DNA of 64,000 nucleotides from Caballeronia sp. NK8 (GTDB taxonomy: Bacteria; Pseudomonadota; Gammaproteobacteria; Burkholderiales; Burkholderiaceae): positions 124,001-188,000 of the forward strand of contig NZ_AP024327.1 in assembly GCF_018408855.1 (NCBI RefSeq). Direction: 5' to 3'. Shown here piece by piece: positions 8,837-18,454 of this stretch. The notes beneath the pieces are model-generated. The model saw only the letters and a program-made list of their open reading frames with translations. It had not been told where the DNA came from and did not search any database. A program made the translations under genes and the position numbers. Position 1 is the first letter of the stretch; each line of letters begins with the position of its first letter.

Positions 8837-9925
8837 TTATCTTTCGACCAGCGCGGTCGCGCCGTTATCGTGACGCGTGGCCGCCATTCTTCCCACGAGT
8901 GCCCGGAGAGCCTTGCTCAGAGGGCGCTCCATCGCGCGATAGACCACATAGCCGACCAGCGTCGATGCAATCACAAGCAAAAGACATGCGATATCCCCTT
9001 GCAAAGCTCTGGATTTGTCAAAATGCCCGAGGCCGCGAGCAAATATCGGTACTGTGAGGGTGTGAGTCAGATATATCGAGTAAGACGCATCTCCAACGGA
9101 AAGAAGGACGAATTTGGGAATCCACCCATTTGCCGATTCCCAAAAAACGAGTCCTGCCACCAACGAGGCAGAAGGAATGCCAGCGAGTATGAATCGGTTC
9201 TCCATCTCCGCCGTAATGGGTGACATGGCGAGTCCAAAAATCCCGGCCGCGACCAAGGCGGCAGAAAGCAGCTTGGGAAACTTCATTCCACGCGTATAAA
9301 TCCAGCCGATCATGCAGCCGAAAACAAACTCGAGCATCATTGGGTTCGTAATGAAGCGCAAGTAAAACGCATCCGGCTGAATCAGAAGTGATCCAATGCC
9401 CAGTGTCATGAAGATGGCCACCACGCAATAGCGCATCGGACGTTCAGCGAAACACAATGAAATCGCAAAGACTACGTAGAAAAACATTTCATACGCCAGC
9501 GTCCATCCAACATAGAGGACAGGATATGAATGACCTGCGTCCCTGACTTCGTAAGGAAGAAAGAGATAGGACGTAATGGTTCGGGCGATACTGAATTTTT
9601 CCTTGTTGAATGCCGAAGGCGCGAGCAGTAGCAGCATTACCATGAACGTGGTCAGAATCCAGTACATCGGCGCAATGCGAATCAGTCGCGCAAGCATGAA
9701 TTTTTGAGCGGATTCGATGCCTCGCGGTCTGTTGGCCGTAGTCAGTACCATGACGAAGCCGGAAATCACGAAGAAGATATCGACGCCCGCCATGCCCCAG
9801 ACGGCAAACCCCGATGTATATTCGGGCGCCCAGCCGGACATTTTCAGGGAGGCGACAGAGTGAAACGCCACTACAAGGCCGGCGGCGATGCCTCTCAGTC
9901 CTTGCAGAGAATCCAGTTTGGTCAT
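8837..9925 (-). CDS. Acyltransferase family 3 (AT3) membrane protein
   Basis: A 362-residue polytopic protein. The start, LDSLQGLRGIAAGLVVAFHSV, carries the R and H residues conserved in AT3 O-acyltransferases such as OafA and NodX, followed by FFVISGFVM. About ten hydrophobic helices follow. Family members O-acetylate or succinylate surface polysaccharides, glycans or macrolides in the inner membrane. No polysaccharide genes lie nearby, so the acceptor is unknown. It appears monocistronic. Confidence 0.85.
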   Translation of the reverse strand: MTKLDSLQGLRGIAAGLVVAFHSVASLKMSGWAPEYTSGFAVWGMAGVDIFFVISGFVMVLTTANRPRGIESAQKFMLARLIRIAPMYWILTTFMVMLLLLAPSAFNKEKFSIARTITSYLFLPYEVRDAGHSYPVLYVGWTLAYEMFFYVVFAISLCFAERPMRYCVVAIFMTLGIGSLLIQPDAFYLRFITNPMMLEFVFGCMIGWIYTRGMKFPKLLSAALVAAGIFGLAMSPITAEMENRFILAGIPSASLVAGLVFWESANGWIPKFVLLSVGDASYSIYLTHTLTVPIFARGLGHFDKSRALQGDIACLLLVIASTLVGYVVYRAMERPLSKALRALVGRMAATRHDNGATALVER

Positions 9926-10120
9926 GGATAACCTCTTTGCAGATTCCCGGTGCGATATTTCTCGCGTCGCCGTTATGACGATCGCACCGATGACTATCGT
10001 TTAGCGCGTACCCTTCCAAATTACGTCGAGCGGCCAGGCTCGCGTCGCTCCTGACGGATTACGCCAAGGAATTGGCATGTAGTGGCAACAGTGCGCGACG
10101 CCTCCATTGGAGGCGCGGCT

Positions 10121-11041
10121 TCAATGCGAATCCCCAAAGTAGAACGCGGACAACTCCCATACGATTGAATCGAAGAAAGCCGGGTCGAGAGCGTGCCCCA
10201 TGCGATCGATGACTCGCAGCGTCGCACGCGGCACGGCGGCCGCGGCCCATCGGCCATGCTCTACCGGAAAGATCGGATCGTCGCTACCTTGAATGATCAG
10301 CACGGGCACGTCGATCAATCCAAGTTGCTCCCTCGTCAGCGCCGGCGTTGCTTTCTGAGCCAACGCATGATTGCTGTTGTTGGCCAGTGTCGGCTGCAAT
10401 CCATCGGAGCGCAGCAGCGGACGCTCGGCAAATGCTTTTCCCAGGCGTTGCCACGCGCTCTCGTCGAAAGGTGACCTTGGTCCCGCTGCCAACCGAAAAT
10501 TTTCGATAAACCGTGTCGCGACTTCTTCGACGCTTGTCGGCGGGTGTGCGTTCAGTGCGATGACATTCGCGATGTAATCCGCAGCGGGACGCGGCAACTC
10601 TCCCGGTCTCTCCGGTGCTCCCGCGAAGGCATCGTTCTTCGGCCGCATGTCGGGCGAAGACATGATGCTGCAGAGCGTCGTTACCCGTTCGGGTTTCGAC
10701 AGCGCCATCCCGTAACCGACAACACCGCCTTGCGAGAGCCCGACGACATGCGCCTTCGCGATTCCAATGCCGTCGAGCACGGCGAAGGCGTCGGCAGCCA
10801 GATCGTCGAGCGTATAGGGCGATGTGCCGAAATCGATGTAGGTCGACAGCCCGGTGTCGCGCGCATCGAAGCGGACGACGAACAATCCCGTTGAAGAAAG
10901 CAGATTGCAAAAGGCATCCGGCCAGACGAGACCGGGCGCGCTATTGCCCATCACGAGCAGCACAGGTGGTGCTTCTCTGTCTCCAAACTCATCGTAAAAG
11001 AGCGTTATCTGACTGCCGCGCGTGGTCGTGCTCTTGATCAC
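10121..11041 (-). CDS. Alpha/beta fold hydrolase
   Basis: A 306-residue hydrolase. VVGLSQGGVVGYGMAL is the nucleophile elbow (Ser in GLSQG), LIIQGSDDPIFP precedes the acid position, and GHALDP contains the catalytic His. There is no ATG near the conserved N-terminus; a GTG at 11041 with GGAG 8 nt upstream starts IKSTTTRGSQITLFYD and is chosen. The family includes esterases, epoxide and lactone hydrolases; the substrate is unknown. It diverges from the catalase-like gene with 151 bp between them. Confidence 0.82.
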   Translation of the reverse strand: MIKSTTTRGSQITLFYDEFGDREAPPVLLVMGNSAPGLVWPDAFCNLLSSTGLFVVRFDARDTGLSTYIDFGTSPYTLDDLAADAFAVLDGIGIAKAHVVGLSQGGVVGYGMALSKPERVTTLCSIMSSPDMRPKNDAFAGAPERPGELPRPAADYIANVIALNAHPPTSVEEVATRFIENFRLAAGPRSPFDESAWQRLGKAFAERPLLRSDGLQPTLANNSNHALAQKATPALTREQLGLIDVPVLIIQGSDDPIFPVEHGRWAAAAVPRATLRVIDRMGHALDPAFFDSIVWELSAFYFGDSH

Positions 11042-11192
11042 GAGGCGTTCTCCAATTGACCGAAGGCGAATCGTCTGGGGTATTCGAAGGAAGCGAATAT
11101 CCGGGGTATCTGCGAATTTTGCGCATTGCTGGCACGATTCCAACCACGCTGTTAGATTACCGTGCAACAGAATCGTTGATCGAGAGACTACG

Positions 11193-12254
11193 ATGACTGA
11201 CAAACATGCTTCCCCGCGGTCGCCCTTTCCTGCGCTGATCCTCATCGCGGCCATCGTCGCCGCGCTGGTTGCGGCCTTTGCCTACACGGCCGGCTGGCTC
11301 ACGCCGCATCGTCTCACGCCCGCGAAAATCGTCGGCAGTCTTGCGCCGCCCGGCGGCGCGGTGCCGGGCTTCAGGCGCAATCACGCCAAGGGCATCTGCT
11401 TCAGCGGCGATTTCGAATCGAATGGCTCGGGAGCGGCGCTCTCCAAGGCCAAAATGTTCGCGTCGGGCACGTATCCCGTCACGGGCCGCTTCAATCTCGC
11501 GACGCCGGACCCGAAAGCATCCGACGCGATGGCGCGCGTGCGCGGCCTCAGCCTGCGCATCGCGTTGCCCGATGGAAGCGAATGGCGCTCCGCGATGATC
11601 GATGCCCCGTTCTTTCCCGTCGCGACACCGCAAGCCTTTTACGAATTGCAACGCGCGCTCGCGAACAAGAACGATCCCGAGTCGATGCAGAAATTCGCCA
11701 CCGCGCACCCGGAGATCGGTGCGTTCGGCGCGTGGGCGGGCAGCGCGCCGTGGACGGCCTCGTATGCGGACGAGCGTTACAACAGCCTCAACAGCTTCGT
11801 CTTCACGAACGCGGAAGGGCAGAGCCAGACGGTGCGCTGGTCCTTCATTCCGGCTGCGAAGCCTGAGAACCTCACGCCGGATGAGCTGAAGCAGAAGGGC
11901 GCGAATTTCCTCGATGCCGAGATCACGCAGCGCGTGCAGAGCGCGCCGCAACGCTGGGCGATGGTCGTCACGGTCGCGAATCCCGGCGATCCCACCGCCG
12001 ACCCGAGCAAGGCGTGGCCGGAAGACCGGCACACGGTGGAAGTGGGCACGCTCGTCGTCAAGACCATCGAGCCGGAGCCTGACGGACCGTGCCGCGATAT
12101 CAATTTCGACCCGACCGTGTTGCCATCCGGCATGCGCGTATCCGACGATCCATTCCCCGCCGCGCGTTCGGCCGCCTACTCGGTATCGTTCAACCGGCGT
12201 ACCGCCGAGGACAAGGATTACCCGCACACGCCCGCGCAAGGAGCCACGCAATGA
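11193..12254 (+). CDS. Catalase family peroxidase, SrpA-like, membrane-anchored or exported
   Basis: A 353-residue protein with an N-terminal hydrophobic segment (ALILIAAIVAALVAAFAYTAGW) that directs it to the periplasm, followed by a reduced catalase-fold core. The conserved heme-side histidine is in RNHAKGICFSGDF, and VRGLSLRIALPDG follows. Members of this short catalase clade act as peroxidases with weak or no catalase activity. Its stop overlaps the ATG of a cytochrome b561, implying that electrons pass from quinol through b561 to this periplasmic heme enzyme. The ATG at 11193 has GAGAG upstream. Confidence 0.85.
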   Translation: MTDKHASPRSPFPALILIAAIVAALVAAFAYTAGWLTPHRLTPAKIVGSLAPPGGAVPGFRRNHAKGICFSGDFESNGSGAALSKAKMFASGTYPVTGRFNLATPDPKASDAMARVRGLSLRIALPDGSEWRSAMIDAPFFPVATPQAFYELQRALANKNDPESMQKFATAHPEIGAFGAWAGSAPWTASYADERYNSLNSFVFTNAEGQSQTVRWSFIPAAKPENLTPDELKQKGANFLDAEITQRVQSAPQRWAMVVTVANPGDPTADPSKAWPEDRHTVEVGTLVVKTIEPEPDGPCRDINFDPTVLPSGMRVSDDPFPAARSAAYSVSFNRRTAEDKDYPHTPAQGATQ

Positions 12255-12784
12255 ACGCGATCACCGGGCGATTCTCGCCGCTGCAACGCGCCCTGCACTG
12301 GATCATGGCGATTTGCATCCTCGCGATGCTGTTCATCGGCGTCGGCATGGTGTCGACGGTACGGCCGGATTATCTGACGCTCGTGTCGATTCACAAGCCG
12401 CTCGGCGTCGCGATACTCGTGCTTGCGTTGATTCGTCTCGTCGTCAGAATCACGCGCGGCGCGCCGCCGCTGCCCGCCGACATGCCCGCGCCGATGAAAC
12501 TCGCCGCGTACCTGTCGCACCTGGCGTTCTATGCGCTGATGATCGCGTTGCCGCTGCTCGGTTACGGCATGCTGTCCGCCGCGGATTATCCGATCGTGCT
12601 GCTCGGCGTGCACGTGCCTTCGCTGTTGCCGCATAGCAATGCGTTGCACACGCTGCTGTGGAACGCGCATCGCTTTCTCGCGTTGTGTTTCTTCGCGTTG
12701 ATCGTCGTGCACCTTGCCGCTGCGCTGTTTCATGCGCTCGTGCGGCGCGACGGCGTTTTTCATGCGATGGCGCCGTGGAAGTAA
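12251..12784 (+). CDS. Cytochrome b561
   Basis: A 177-residue four-helix di-heme b561 of the bacterial YodB/CybB type. It has RALHWIMA and IHKPLGV near the N-terminus and NALHTLLWNAHRFLALCFFALIVVHLAAALFHALVRRDG (spread over residues 137-170) supplying further heme histidines. It starts within the stop codon of the catalase-like gene (ATGA). Coupling suggests it donates electrons to that periplasmic peroxidase. The convergent MocR gene ends 10 bp later. Confidence 0.88.
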   Translation: MNAITGRFSPLQRALHWIMAICILAMLFIGVGMVSTVRPDYLTLVSIHKPLGVAILVLALIRLVVRITRGAPPLPADMPAPMKLAAYLSHLAFYALMIALPLLGYGMLSAADYPIVLLGVHVPSLLPHSNALHTLLWNAHRFLALCFFALIVVHLAAALFHALVRRDGVFHAMAPWK

Positions 12785-12794
12785 GCGCGATGCT

Positions 12795-14312
12795 TCAAGG
12801 GCGCCGCTGCTGCACGACCTGAGCGAGCGCCCGCACCCCCGGCTCGATCAACTCCGCGCGTATCGCTGAAAAGCCCATGCGAAAGCATCGCTGACCATCG
12901 GCGGGATCGGCGAAGAACACGCTGCCCGGTTCGATCAGCACGCCGAGCGCCTGCGCGTCCTTGGCGAGCCGTGTCGCGTCGAGCCACGGCGGGCCTTCCA
13001 CCCAGCACGAAGCGCCGCCCGTCACTTTCGATGCGCGCAATTCCGGCAAATGTTTCGCGAGCGCGTCCATCAGTACTTCCGCGCGTTCCTTATAGACGCG
13101 CCCCAGCTTGCGCAACAGCGTGTCGTGATGACCGAGCGCGAGAAAAGTCGCGAACGCGCGCTGAATGTACGCCGCCGGATGCCGGATCATCAAGCGGCGC
13201 AGCGCGCGCAATTCGCGCATCAACGTGCGCGGCGCGACGATATACCCGAGCCGCAAACCCGGCGCGAGCGTCTTCGACAACGAGCCGATATACACCACGC
13301 GCTCCGCCGTATCGAGGCTCTTCAACGCCGGATGCGGCGTGCCCGAAAACGTGTTCTCGCTTTCGTAGTCATCCTCGATGACGATGAAATCATGCTTCAC
13401 CGAGAGATCCAGCAACCTGCGCCGCCGCTCGATCGGCATCGTCACGGTCGTGGGGCATTGATGGCTCGGCGTGACATACACGTAATCGCACGACGCGACA
13501 GCGTTTTCATCGTCGATGACCGCGCCGTCTTCATCGATATCCAGCGGCACGATCTGCGCGTTGTGATGCTGGAAGATGTTGCGCGCATCGGGATAACCGG
13601 GGTTCTCCATGCCCACTTTCGTCTGCGCGCCGCATAACAGGTCGCCGATCAGATACAGCGCCTGCTGACAGCCGTTCGTCACGACGATCTCGTCCGGCAT
13701 CGCGAACACGCCGCGACGTGGCAGCACGCGCGTGCGAATCTGCTCGACGAGCGTCTCGTCGTCGCGCTCGATCAGGTCGGGCGCCCAGTTGCGGATTTCC
13801 ATCACCGACAAACCGTGCATGCAGCTCTCGCGCCAGTCGCTCGTCGGGAAGAGCTCGGTATCGAATTGCCCGTAAATGAAGGGATATTCGTAGCTCTGCC
13901 AGTTCGGCGGCTTGACGATATTGCGCTGATTCGACGGCGCGTGTCTGATGCGCGCGCTCCAGTCGGGATGACCTTGCTGCGTCTCGATGACCGGCGTATC
14001 GGACAGCCCTGTCGCGGTGAAGCCGCGCTGCAATTCATCCGTGGCCGGATTCACGAAATGACCGCTGCGCTCGCGCGAGACGAGATACCCTTCCTCGACG
14101 AGCTGCTGATACGCGAGCACCACGGTATTGCGCGACACGTTGAGCTGATCGGCAAGCTCGCGGCTCGAAGGCAGAGCGGAATCGGGCGCGATATGACCGC
14201 TCAGGATCGCATTGACGATCATCTGGCGGATCTGGTTCTGCAAGCTCATCCCCGAGACCCGCGAGCGCTCGAAAAGCTGCGCCCAAAGCGTGGCGGTTGG
14301 GCGGGTCGGCAT
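12795..14312 (-). CDS. MocR-type regulator (GntR HTH fused to PLP aminotransferase domain), possible TauR
   Basis: A 505-residue protein. Residues 15-80 form a GntR winged helix (PSSRELADQLNVSRNTVVLAYQQL is its core, split by convention), joined to a fold-type I aminotransferase domain with the PLP lysine in GSLSKTLAPGLRLGY. MocR proteins include TauR, GabR, PdxR and EnuR. The ATG at 14312 is preferred because AGGAG lies 6 nt upstream. It sits next to the isethionate/xsc cluster, and TGGCACTA direct repeats, resembling TauR-type CTGGACYTAA sites, occur before tauY at 30.4 kb. TauR identity is inference; the MocR class is certain. Confidence 0.88.
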   Translation of the reverse strand: MPTRPTATLWAQLFERSRVSGMSLQNQIRQMIVNAILSGHIAPDSALPSSRELADQLNVSRNTVVLAYQQLVEEGYLVSRERSGHFVNPATDELQRGFTATGLSDTPVIETQQGHPDWSARIRHAPSNQRNIVKPPNWQSYEYPFIYGQFDTELFPTSDWRESCMHGLSVMEIRNWAPDLIERDDETLVEQIRTRVLPRRGVFAMPDEIVVTNGCQQALYLIGDLLCGAQTKVGMENPGYPDARNIFQHHNAQIVPLDIDEDGAVIDDENAVASCDYVYVTPSHQCPTTVTMPIERRRRLLDLSVKHDFIVIEDDYESENTFSGTPHPALKSLDTAERVVYIGSLSKTLAPGLRLGYIVAPRTLMRELRALRRLMIRHPAAYIQRAFATFLALGHHDTLLRKLGRVYKERAEVLMDALAKHLPELRASKVTGGASCWVEGPPWLDATRLAKDAQALGVLIEPGSVFFADPADGQRCFRMGFSAIRAELIEPGVRALAQVVQQRRP

Positions 14313-14385
14313 GCATGTCTCCTGCTGAAGTTCTGTCGATGATGAGATATTACGTGCGGCTTGCACGCAAGGCCAGCGCAGACGA

Positions 14386-15699
14386 TCAGCCCACCGAGAA
14401 CGCCATCTCGCGCCGCTGCCGCAACCCGACCCACGCCGCCGACAGCGCGCTGATGATGCCCGCCGCGAGGCAATACGTCGCGATCATCCACGGATCGCCG
14501 CCGTTGCGCTGCAAGAGCCACGTCGCGACGATCGGGCTGATGCCGCTCGCGAAGATGCCCGAGAACTGATACACGAACGAGATGCCCGAATAGCGCACTT
14601 TCGCATCGAAGAGTTCGGAGAAGAGCGCGGCTTCAGGACCATAGATCGATGCATACACCACGCCTAGCGGAATCACGACCGCGAGCCACGCGAGCATCGT
14701 ATTGCCGCCGCTGTTCTTCATGAGCCAGAAGCCGAAAAACGCGGAAAGCCCCGTCGCGAGCGATCCCCAGAAGTAGATGCGCGCACGCCCGACGCGATCC
14801 GACAGGCGCCCGAAAAACGGAATCGTGAAGATCATCACGAAGGCCGCGACCATCACGCCGAGCAGCGCATCGGTGCGTTGCAGATGCAGCGTGCCCGTCA
14901 GATAGGAAATCGAAAACACGCCGAACACGTTGAAGAACACACCGTCGATGAAACGCGCGCCCATGCCCGCAATCGTGTTGCCCGGATACTTCGAGATCAC
15001 TTCGACGATCGGCATGCGCGATTCGCTGCCGGTTCGCTGAATGCGCGCGAACTCGGGCGTTTCCATCACGTTCAGGCGGATATACATGCCGATTGCAACG
15101 AGCGCGAACGACAGGAAGAACGCGAGCCGCCAGCCCCACGCGAGGAACTGCGCATCGGTCAGCGTCAGCGACAGGCCCGCGACCACGCCCGACGACAGGC
15201 ACAGTCCGAGCGCGAGGCCGATCTGCGGAATGCTCGCGTAGAAACCGCGCTTGTTCTCGGGCGCATATTCGAAAGCCATCAGCACCGCGCCGCCCCATTC
15301 ACCGCCGAGACCGATGCCTTGCAGCACGCGCAAAAACAGCAGCAGCGAGGGCGCCCAGATGCCGATCTGCGCATAGGTCGGCACCATGCCGATCAACACT
15401 GTCGCGACGCCCATGATCGAAAGCGTCATCACGAGCATGCTCTTTCTGCCGACGCGATCGCCGAAGTGGCCGAAGATCACGCCGCCGAGCGGCCTGCTCA
15501 GAAAGCCGACGGCGAAGGTGCCATAGGCGAGCATCGTCGAGATGAGCGGATCGCCGCTCGGGAAATACAGCTTGTTGAAGACGATCCCGGCGACCACGCC
15601 GTATAGAAAGAAGTCGTACCACTCGATCGTCGCGCCGATCAGACTCGCGACGACGACACGTCTCATCTGCTTGCCATCGGTTCGGGGCAGTGCGTTCAT
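14386..15699 (-). CDS. iseU: MFS transporter, MHS family, probable isethionate uptake (IseU)
   Basis: A 437-residue MFS protein with twelve predicted helices. ATIEWYDFFLYG near residue 25 and RPLGGVIFGHFGDRVGRKSML in the 2-3 loop mark the metabolite:H+ symporter (MHS) branch, shared with ShiA, KgtP and ProP. It is the last gene of the xsc-pta-iclR-iseJ-iseU run, 31 bp after the GMC dehydrogenase. In Cupriavidus necator the isethionate cluster pairs an MFS transporter IseU with IseJ and an IclR regulator, as recalled from published work; the same neighbours here support the name. The ATG at 15699 has GGAGA upstream. Confidence 0.75.
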   Translation of the reverse strand: MNALPRTDGKQMRRVVVASLIGATIEWYDFFLYGVVAGIVFNKLYFPSGDPLISTMLAYGTFAVGFLSRPLGGVIFGHFGDRVGRKSMLVMTLSIMGVATVLIGMVPTYAQIGIWAPSLLLFLRVLQGIGLGGEWGGAVLMAFEYAPENKRGFYASIPQIGLALGLCLSSGVVAGLSLTLTDAQFLAWGWRLAFFLSFALVAIGMYIRLNVMETPEFARIQRTGSESRMPIVEVISKYPGNTIAGMGARFIDGVFFNVFGVFSISYLTGTLHLQRTDALLGVMVAAFVMIFTIPFFGRLSDRVGRARIYFWGSLATGLSAFFGFWLMKNSGGNTMLAWLAVVIPLGVVYASIYGPEAALFSELFDAKVRYSGISFVYQFSGIFASGISPIVATWLLQRNGGDPWMIATYCLAAGIISALSAAWVGLRQRREMAFSVG

Positions 15700-15730
15700 G
15701 GTTTGTCTCCGTGATGTGTGAGACTTGTGA

Positions 15731-17404
15731 TCAGTCTCTGTGACCTGCATGGGCCATGGGCTTTTGCACAACGACTTCGGGCACGTCTTCCACGCGCGTG
15801 ACGTGCTGATAACGCTGATCTTCGAGAATCATGTCGGCGGCTTTTTCCGCGATCATGATGACGGGCGCGTTCGTATTGCCCGACACGAGTTCCGGCATGA
15901 TCGACGCATCGACTACGCGCAGGCGTCCGATGCCGCGCACTTTCAGGCGCGCATCGACGACGGCGTGCGCGTCGCTGCCCATCTTGCAGGTGCCTGCCGG
16001 GTGATAGATCGACTGGCTGAACTTGCGCGCGACGTCGAGCAGATCGGCGTCGGACTGATAGCCCGAACCGGGAATGAATTCCGACACGATGTGCTTCGCA
16101 AGCGATGGCGCAGCGGCAATGCGGCGCGCCACTTTGATGCCGCCGATCACGACAGGATGATCGCGTTCGTCGGAAAGATAGTTCGCGTGAATGGCGGGAT
16201 AGTGCAGCGGATCGTTCGAACGAATCTCGACGCTGCCGCGGCTGTGCGGCCGCAACTGGCACACCGACGACGTGAACGCCGAAAACGGATGCGCGCCCTG
16301 GCCGGGCTTGTCGGCGGAAAGCGGTTGCATGTGGAACTGAATGTCGGGACGCGCGACATCCGGCGACGAGCGCGTGAAGATCGCAACCTGGCTCGCCGCG
16401 AGCGTGAGCGGTCCGGTGCGCGAGATCGCGTATTGCAGGCCGATGAGCGCCTTCTTGAGCGGATTGTTGACTTCATCGTTCAGCGTGCGCTCGCGCGTCT
16501 TGAAGACGAGCCGTACTTGCAGATGATCCTGCAGGTTCCGGCCGACGCCTGGCAGTTCATGTTTGATCTGAACGCCCGCATCGCTGAGCACGCTCGAAGG
16601 TCCCACGCCGGAGTTCTGCAGAATCTGCGGCGACCCGATCGCACCGGCTGCGAGAATCACTTCGACACGCGCGCGCACCGTCTTCACGACGCCCTCATGC
16701 ATGTATTCGATGCCGACGGCCTGCTTGCCGTCGATCAGCACCTTGCGTGTCTGCGCGCGCGTCTGCACGATCAGATTGCGCCGATCGCGCACCGGCTTGA
16801 GAAAACCCTTCGCGGTGCTCCAGCGCATGCCCTTGTAAGCCGTCTGCTGAAAATATCCGACGCCTTCCTGCGTCGCGCCGTTGTAGTCCGCGTTGAACGG
16901 AATGCCGATCTCCTGCGCCGCCGCGATGAAGTGATCGGCGATCGGACGACGCAAGCGCAGGTCCGATACCTTCAACGGCCCGCCCGCGCCGTGATATTCG
17001 CTCGCGCCGTGCTCCTGATCTTCCGACTTCCTGAAGTAGGGCAGCACATCCCTGTAACTCCAGCCCGCGTTGCCGAGTTCGGCCCAGCGGTCGTAGTCCT
17101 CGCGCTGGCCGCGCACGTAGAGCAGCCCATTGAGCGAACTGGAGCCGCCCAGCACCTTGCCGCGCGGCCAGTCGATGCTGCGTCCGGCGACAGCGTCGTC
17201 CGGCTCCGTGCGATAGCACCAGTCGAGCTCGGGATCGTGCATCGTCTTGAAGTAGCCGACGGGAATGTGAATCCACGGATTCGTATCGGCGCCGCCCGCT
17301 TCGAGCAGCAGCACGGTATTGCCCGGATCGGCGCTCAGCCGGTTGGCGAGCACGCATCCTGCCGAGCCCGCACCGACGATCACGTAATCGACTTCCTGCT
17401 GCAT
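15731..17404 (-). CDS. iseJ: GMC family FAD dehydrogenase, probable isethionate dehydrogenase (IseJ)
   Basis: A 557-residue GMC oxidoreductase. The FAD site YVIVGAGSAGCVLANRL is at residues 7-23; the C-terminal part has YHPAGTCKMG (catalytic His) and SGNTNAPVIMIAEKAADMI (Asn). Choline dehydrogenase and polyethylene-glycol dehydrogenase share this fold, but its place between an MHS transporter and an IclR regulator, downstream of xsc and pta, matches the isethionate operon in which IseJ oxidises isethionate to sulfoacetaldehyde, passing electrons to the respiratory chain. AGGAGA precedes the ATG. An alternative is another short-chain alcohol dehydrogenase. Start and family firm. Confidence 0.78.
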   Translation of the reverse strand: MQQEVDYVIVGAGSAGCVLANRLSADPGNTVLLLEAGGADTNPWIHIPVGYFKTMHDPELDWCYRTEPDDAVAGRSIDWPRGKVLGGSSSLNGLLYVRGQREDYDRWAELGNAGWSYRDVLPYFRKSEDQEHGASEYHGAGGPLKVSDLRLRRPIADHFIAAAQEIGIPFNADYNGATQEGVGYFQQTAYKGMRWSTAKGFLKPVRDRRNLIVQTRAQTRKVLIDGKQAVGIEYMHEGVVKTVRARVEVILAAGAIGSPQILQNSGVGPSSVLSDAGVQIKHELPGVGRNLQDHLQVRLVFKTRERTLNDEVNNPLKKALIGLQYAISRTGPLTLAASQVAIFTRSSPDVARPDIQFHMQPLSADKPGQGAHPFSAFTSSVCQLRPHSRGSVEIRSNDPLHYPAIHANYLSDERDHPVVIGGIKVARRIAAAPSLAKHIVSEFIPGSGYQSDADLLDVARKFSQSIYHPAGTCKMGSDAHAVVDARLKVRGIGRLRVVDASIMPELVSGNTNAPVIMIAEKAADMILEDQRYQHVTRVEDVPEVVVQKPMAHAGHRD

Positions 17405-17432
17405 GACACCTGTCTCCTGAAGTCTTCTTATG

Positions 17433-17461
17433 GAACGAATCGCTTCGTCTGCGTTTCGTTC
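17433..17461. promoter_or_regulatory. Inverted repeat upstream of iseJ
   Basis: GAACGAA-N15-TTCGTTC lies 29 bp before the iseJ start codon, in a 216-bp gap after the IclR gene. A second dyad, CGGAA-N8-TTCCG, is at 17522-17539. The gap suggests that iseJ-iseU has its own promoter under the neighbouring IclR protein. Inference. Confidence 0.4.
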
Positions 17462-17620
17462 AATGTGGAAGAAGCGGGCAAGGATGCCAAGAGAAAAACG
17501 CGGAAGCTCGCGAAAGTGAAACGGAAAATGCGAATTCCGATTCAGAATTGAGAGGGTGATTCGGGTTGTCCCTGAGCCTATTTTTTGATTCGATATCCGA
17601 ACGATCGGTGTTGCGGCGCG

Positions 17621-18445
17621 TCAGAATGTGGCCGTGAGTTCGTCTGCGGCTTCCTGAAGGCGCGGCACGAACGTGAGCGCGCGCGACAGCGCCATGCGCG
17701 ACACCGGCCCATGCACGGCGATGGCCGCAATGCATTTGCCGCGTGAATCGAATACCGGCACGGCGACGCACGCGATACCCAGCACGAACTCTTCGTTATC
17801 GACGGCGATGCCCTTGTGCGCAATGCGATCCAGTTCCGCTTCCAGCAGGTTCGGATCGTCGAGGGTATTGGGCGTGAAGCGTTCCAGCCGCATCGCGCGG
17901 ATCAGCGCGGCGCGTTCGTCCCGTGGCATCGTCGAGAGCAGCAGCTTGCCGCTCGCGCTGCAATGCGCGGGAACGTGCGAGCCGGGCTTGAGTTCCAGCC
18001 GCAGCGCCCACGGCGATTCGCAGCGGTCGAGATAGAGCACCTGCGTGTCGTGCAGCGTGCTGAGGTTGCAGGTCTCGCCGAGATCGGCGACGAGGCGCTC
18101 CAGAATCGCATGACGCTGCCGCCGCGCGCCGCTGTGCATCATCACGTCGACACCCAGCCGTTCGAGGCGCGGGCCGATCACGTAGGCGTTCTTCTGGCCC
18201 GGCTCGCGCGCGACGAAGCCGCCCGCTTCGAGCGATTGCAGCATGCGATGCAGCGACGCCTTCGGCTGCTCGATGATGTTCGCGAGTTCCGCGAGCGAAA
18301 GCGCGCTTTTTGCCGCCACGAGATGTTCGAGCACGCTGAATGCGCGCAGCGTGGGCGTGTCGGCACGCGCGGCGCTATCGATGAGCGGCGCGCTTTCCGT
18401 CGCCTCGGACTGAACGAACGCTTCGGTTTCGGCTCGCGTATCCAT
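17621..18445 (-). CDS. iseR: IclR family regulator, probable IseR
   Basis: A 274-residue protein. The winged-helix domain (about residues 29-90) has LRAFSVLEHLVAAKSALSLAELANIIEQPKASLHRMLQSLEAGGF (family-defining run), then an IclR effector domain with GETCNLSTLHDTQVLYLDR and HCSASGKLLLSTMP. It lies 9 bp after pta and 216 bp before iseJ on the same strand. The published isethionate cluster includes an IclR-type regulator, which fits. It is closely similar in wording to the IclR protein at 22559-23317, so the two are probably recent paralogs. Confidence 0.82.
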   Translation of the reverse strand: MDTRAETEAFVQSEATESAPLIDSAARADTPTLRAFSVLEHLVAAKSALSLAELANIIEQPKASLHRMLQSLEAGGFVAREPGQKNAYVIGPRLERLGVDVMMHSGARRQRHAILERLVADLGETCNLSTLHDTQVLYLDRCESPWALRLELKPGSHVPAHCSASGKLLLSTMPRDERAALIRAMRLERFTPNTLDDPNLLEAELDRIAHKGIAVDNEEFVLGIACVAVPVFDSRGKCIAAIAVHGPVSRMALSRALTFVPRLQEAADELTATF

Positions 18446-18454
18446 GATGTGCTC

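Noticed and set aside
15740..17551. 603-codon plus-strand frame opposite iseJ
   Set aside because: Mirror frame of a GMC oxidoreductase; composition typical of shadows.
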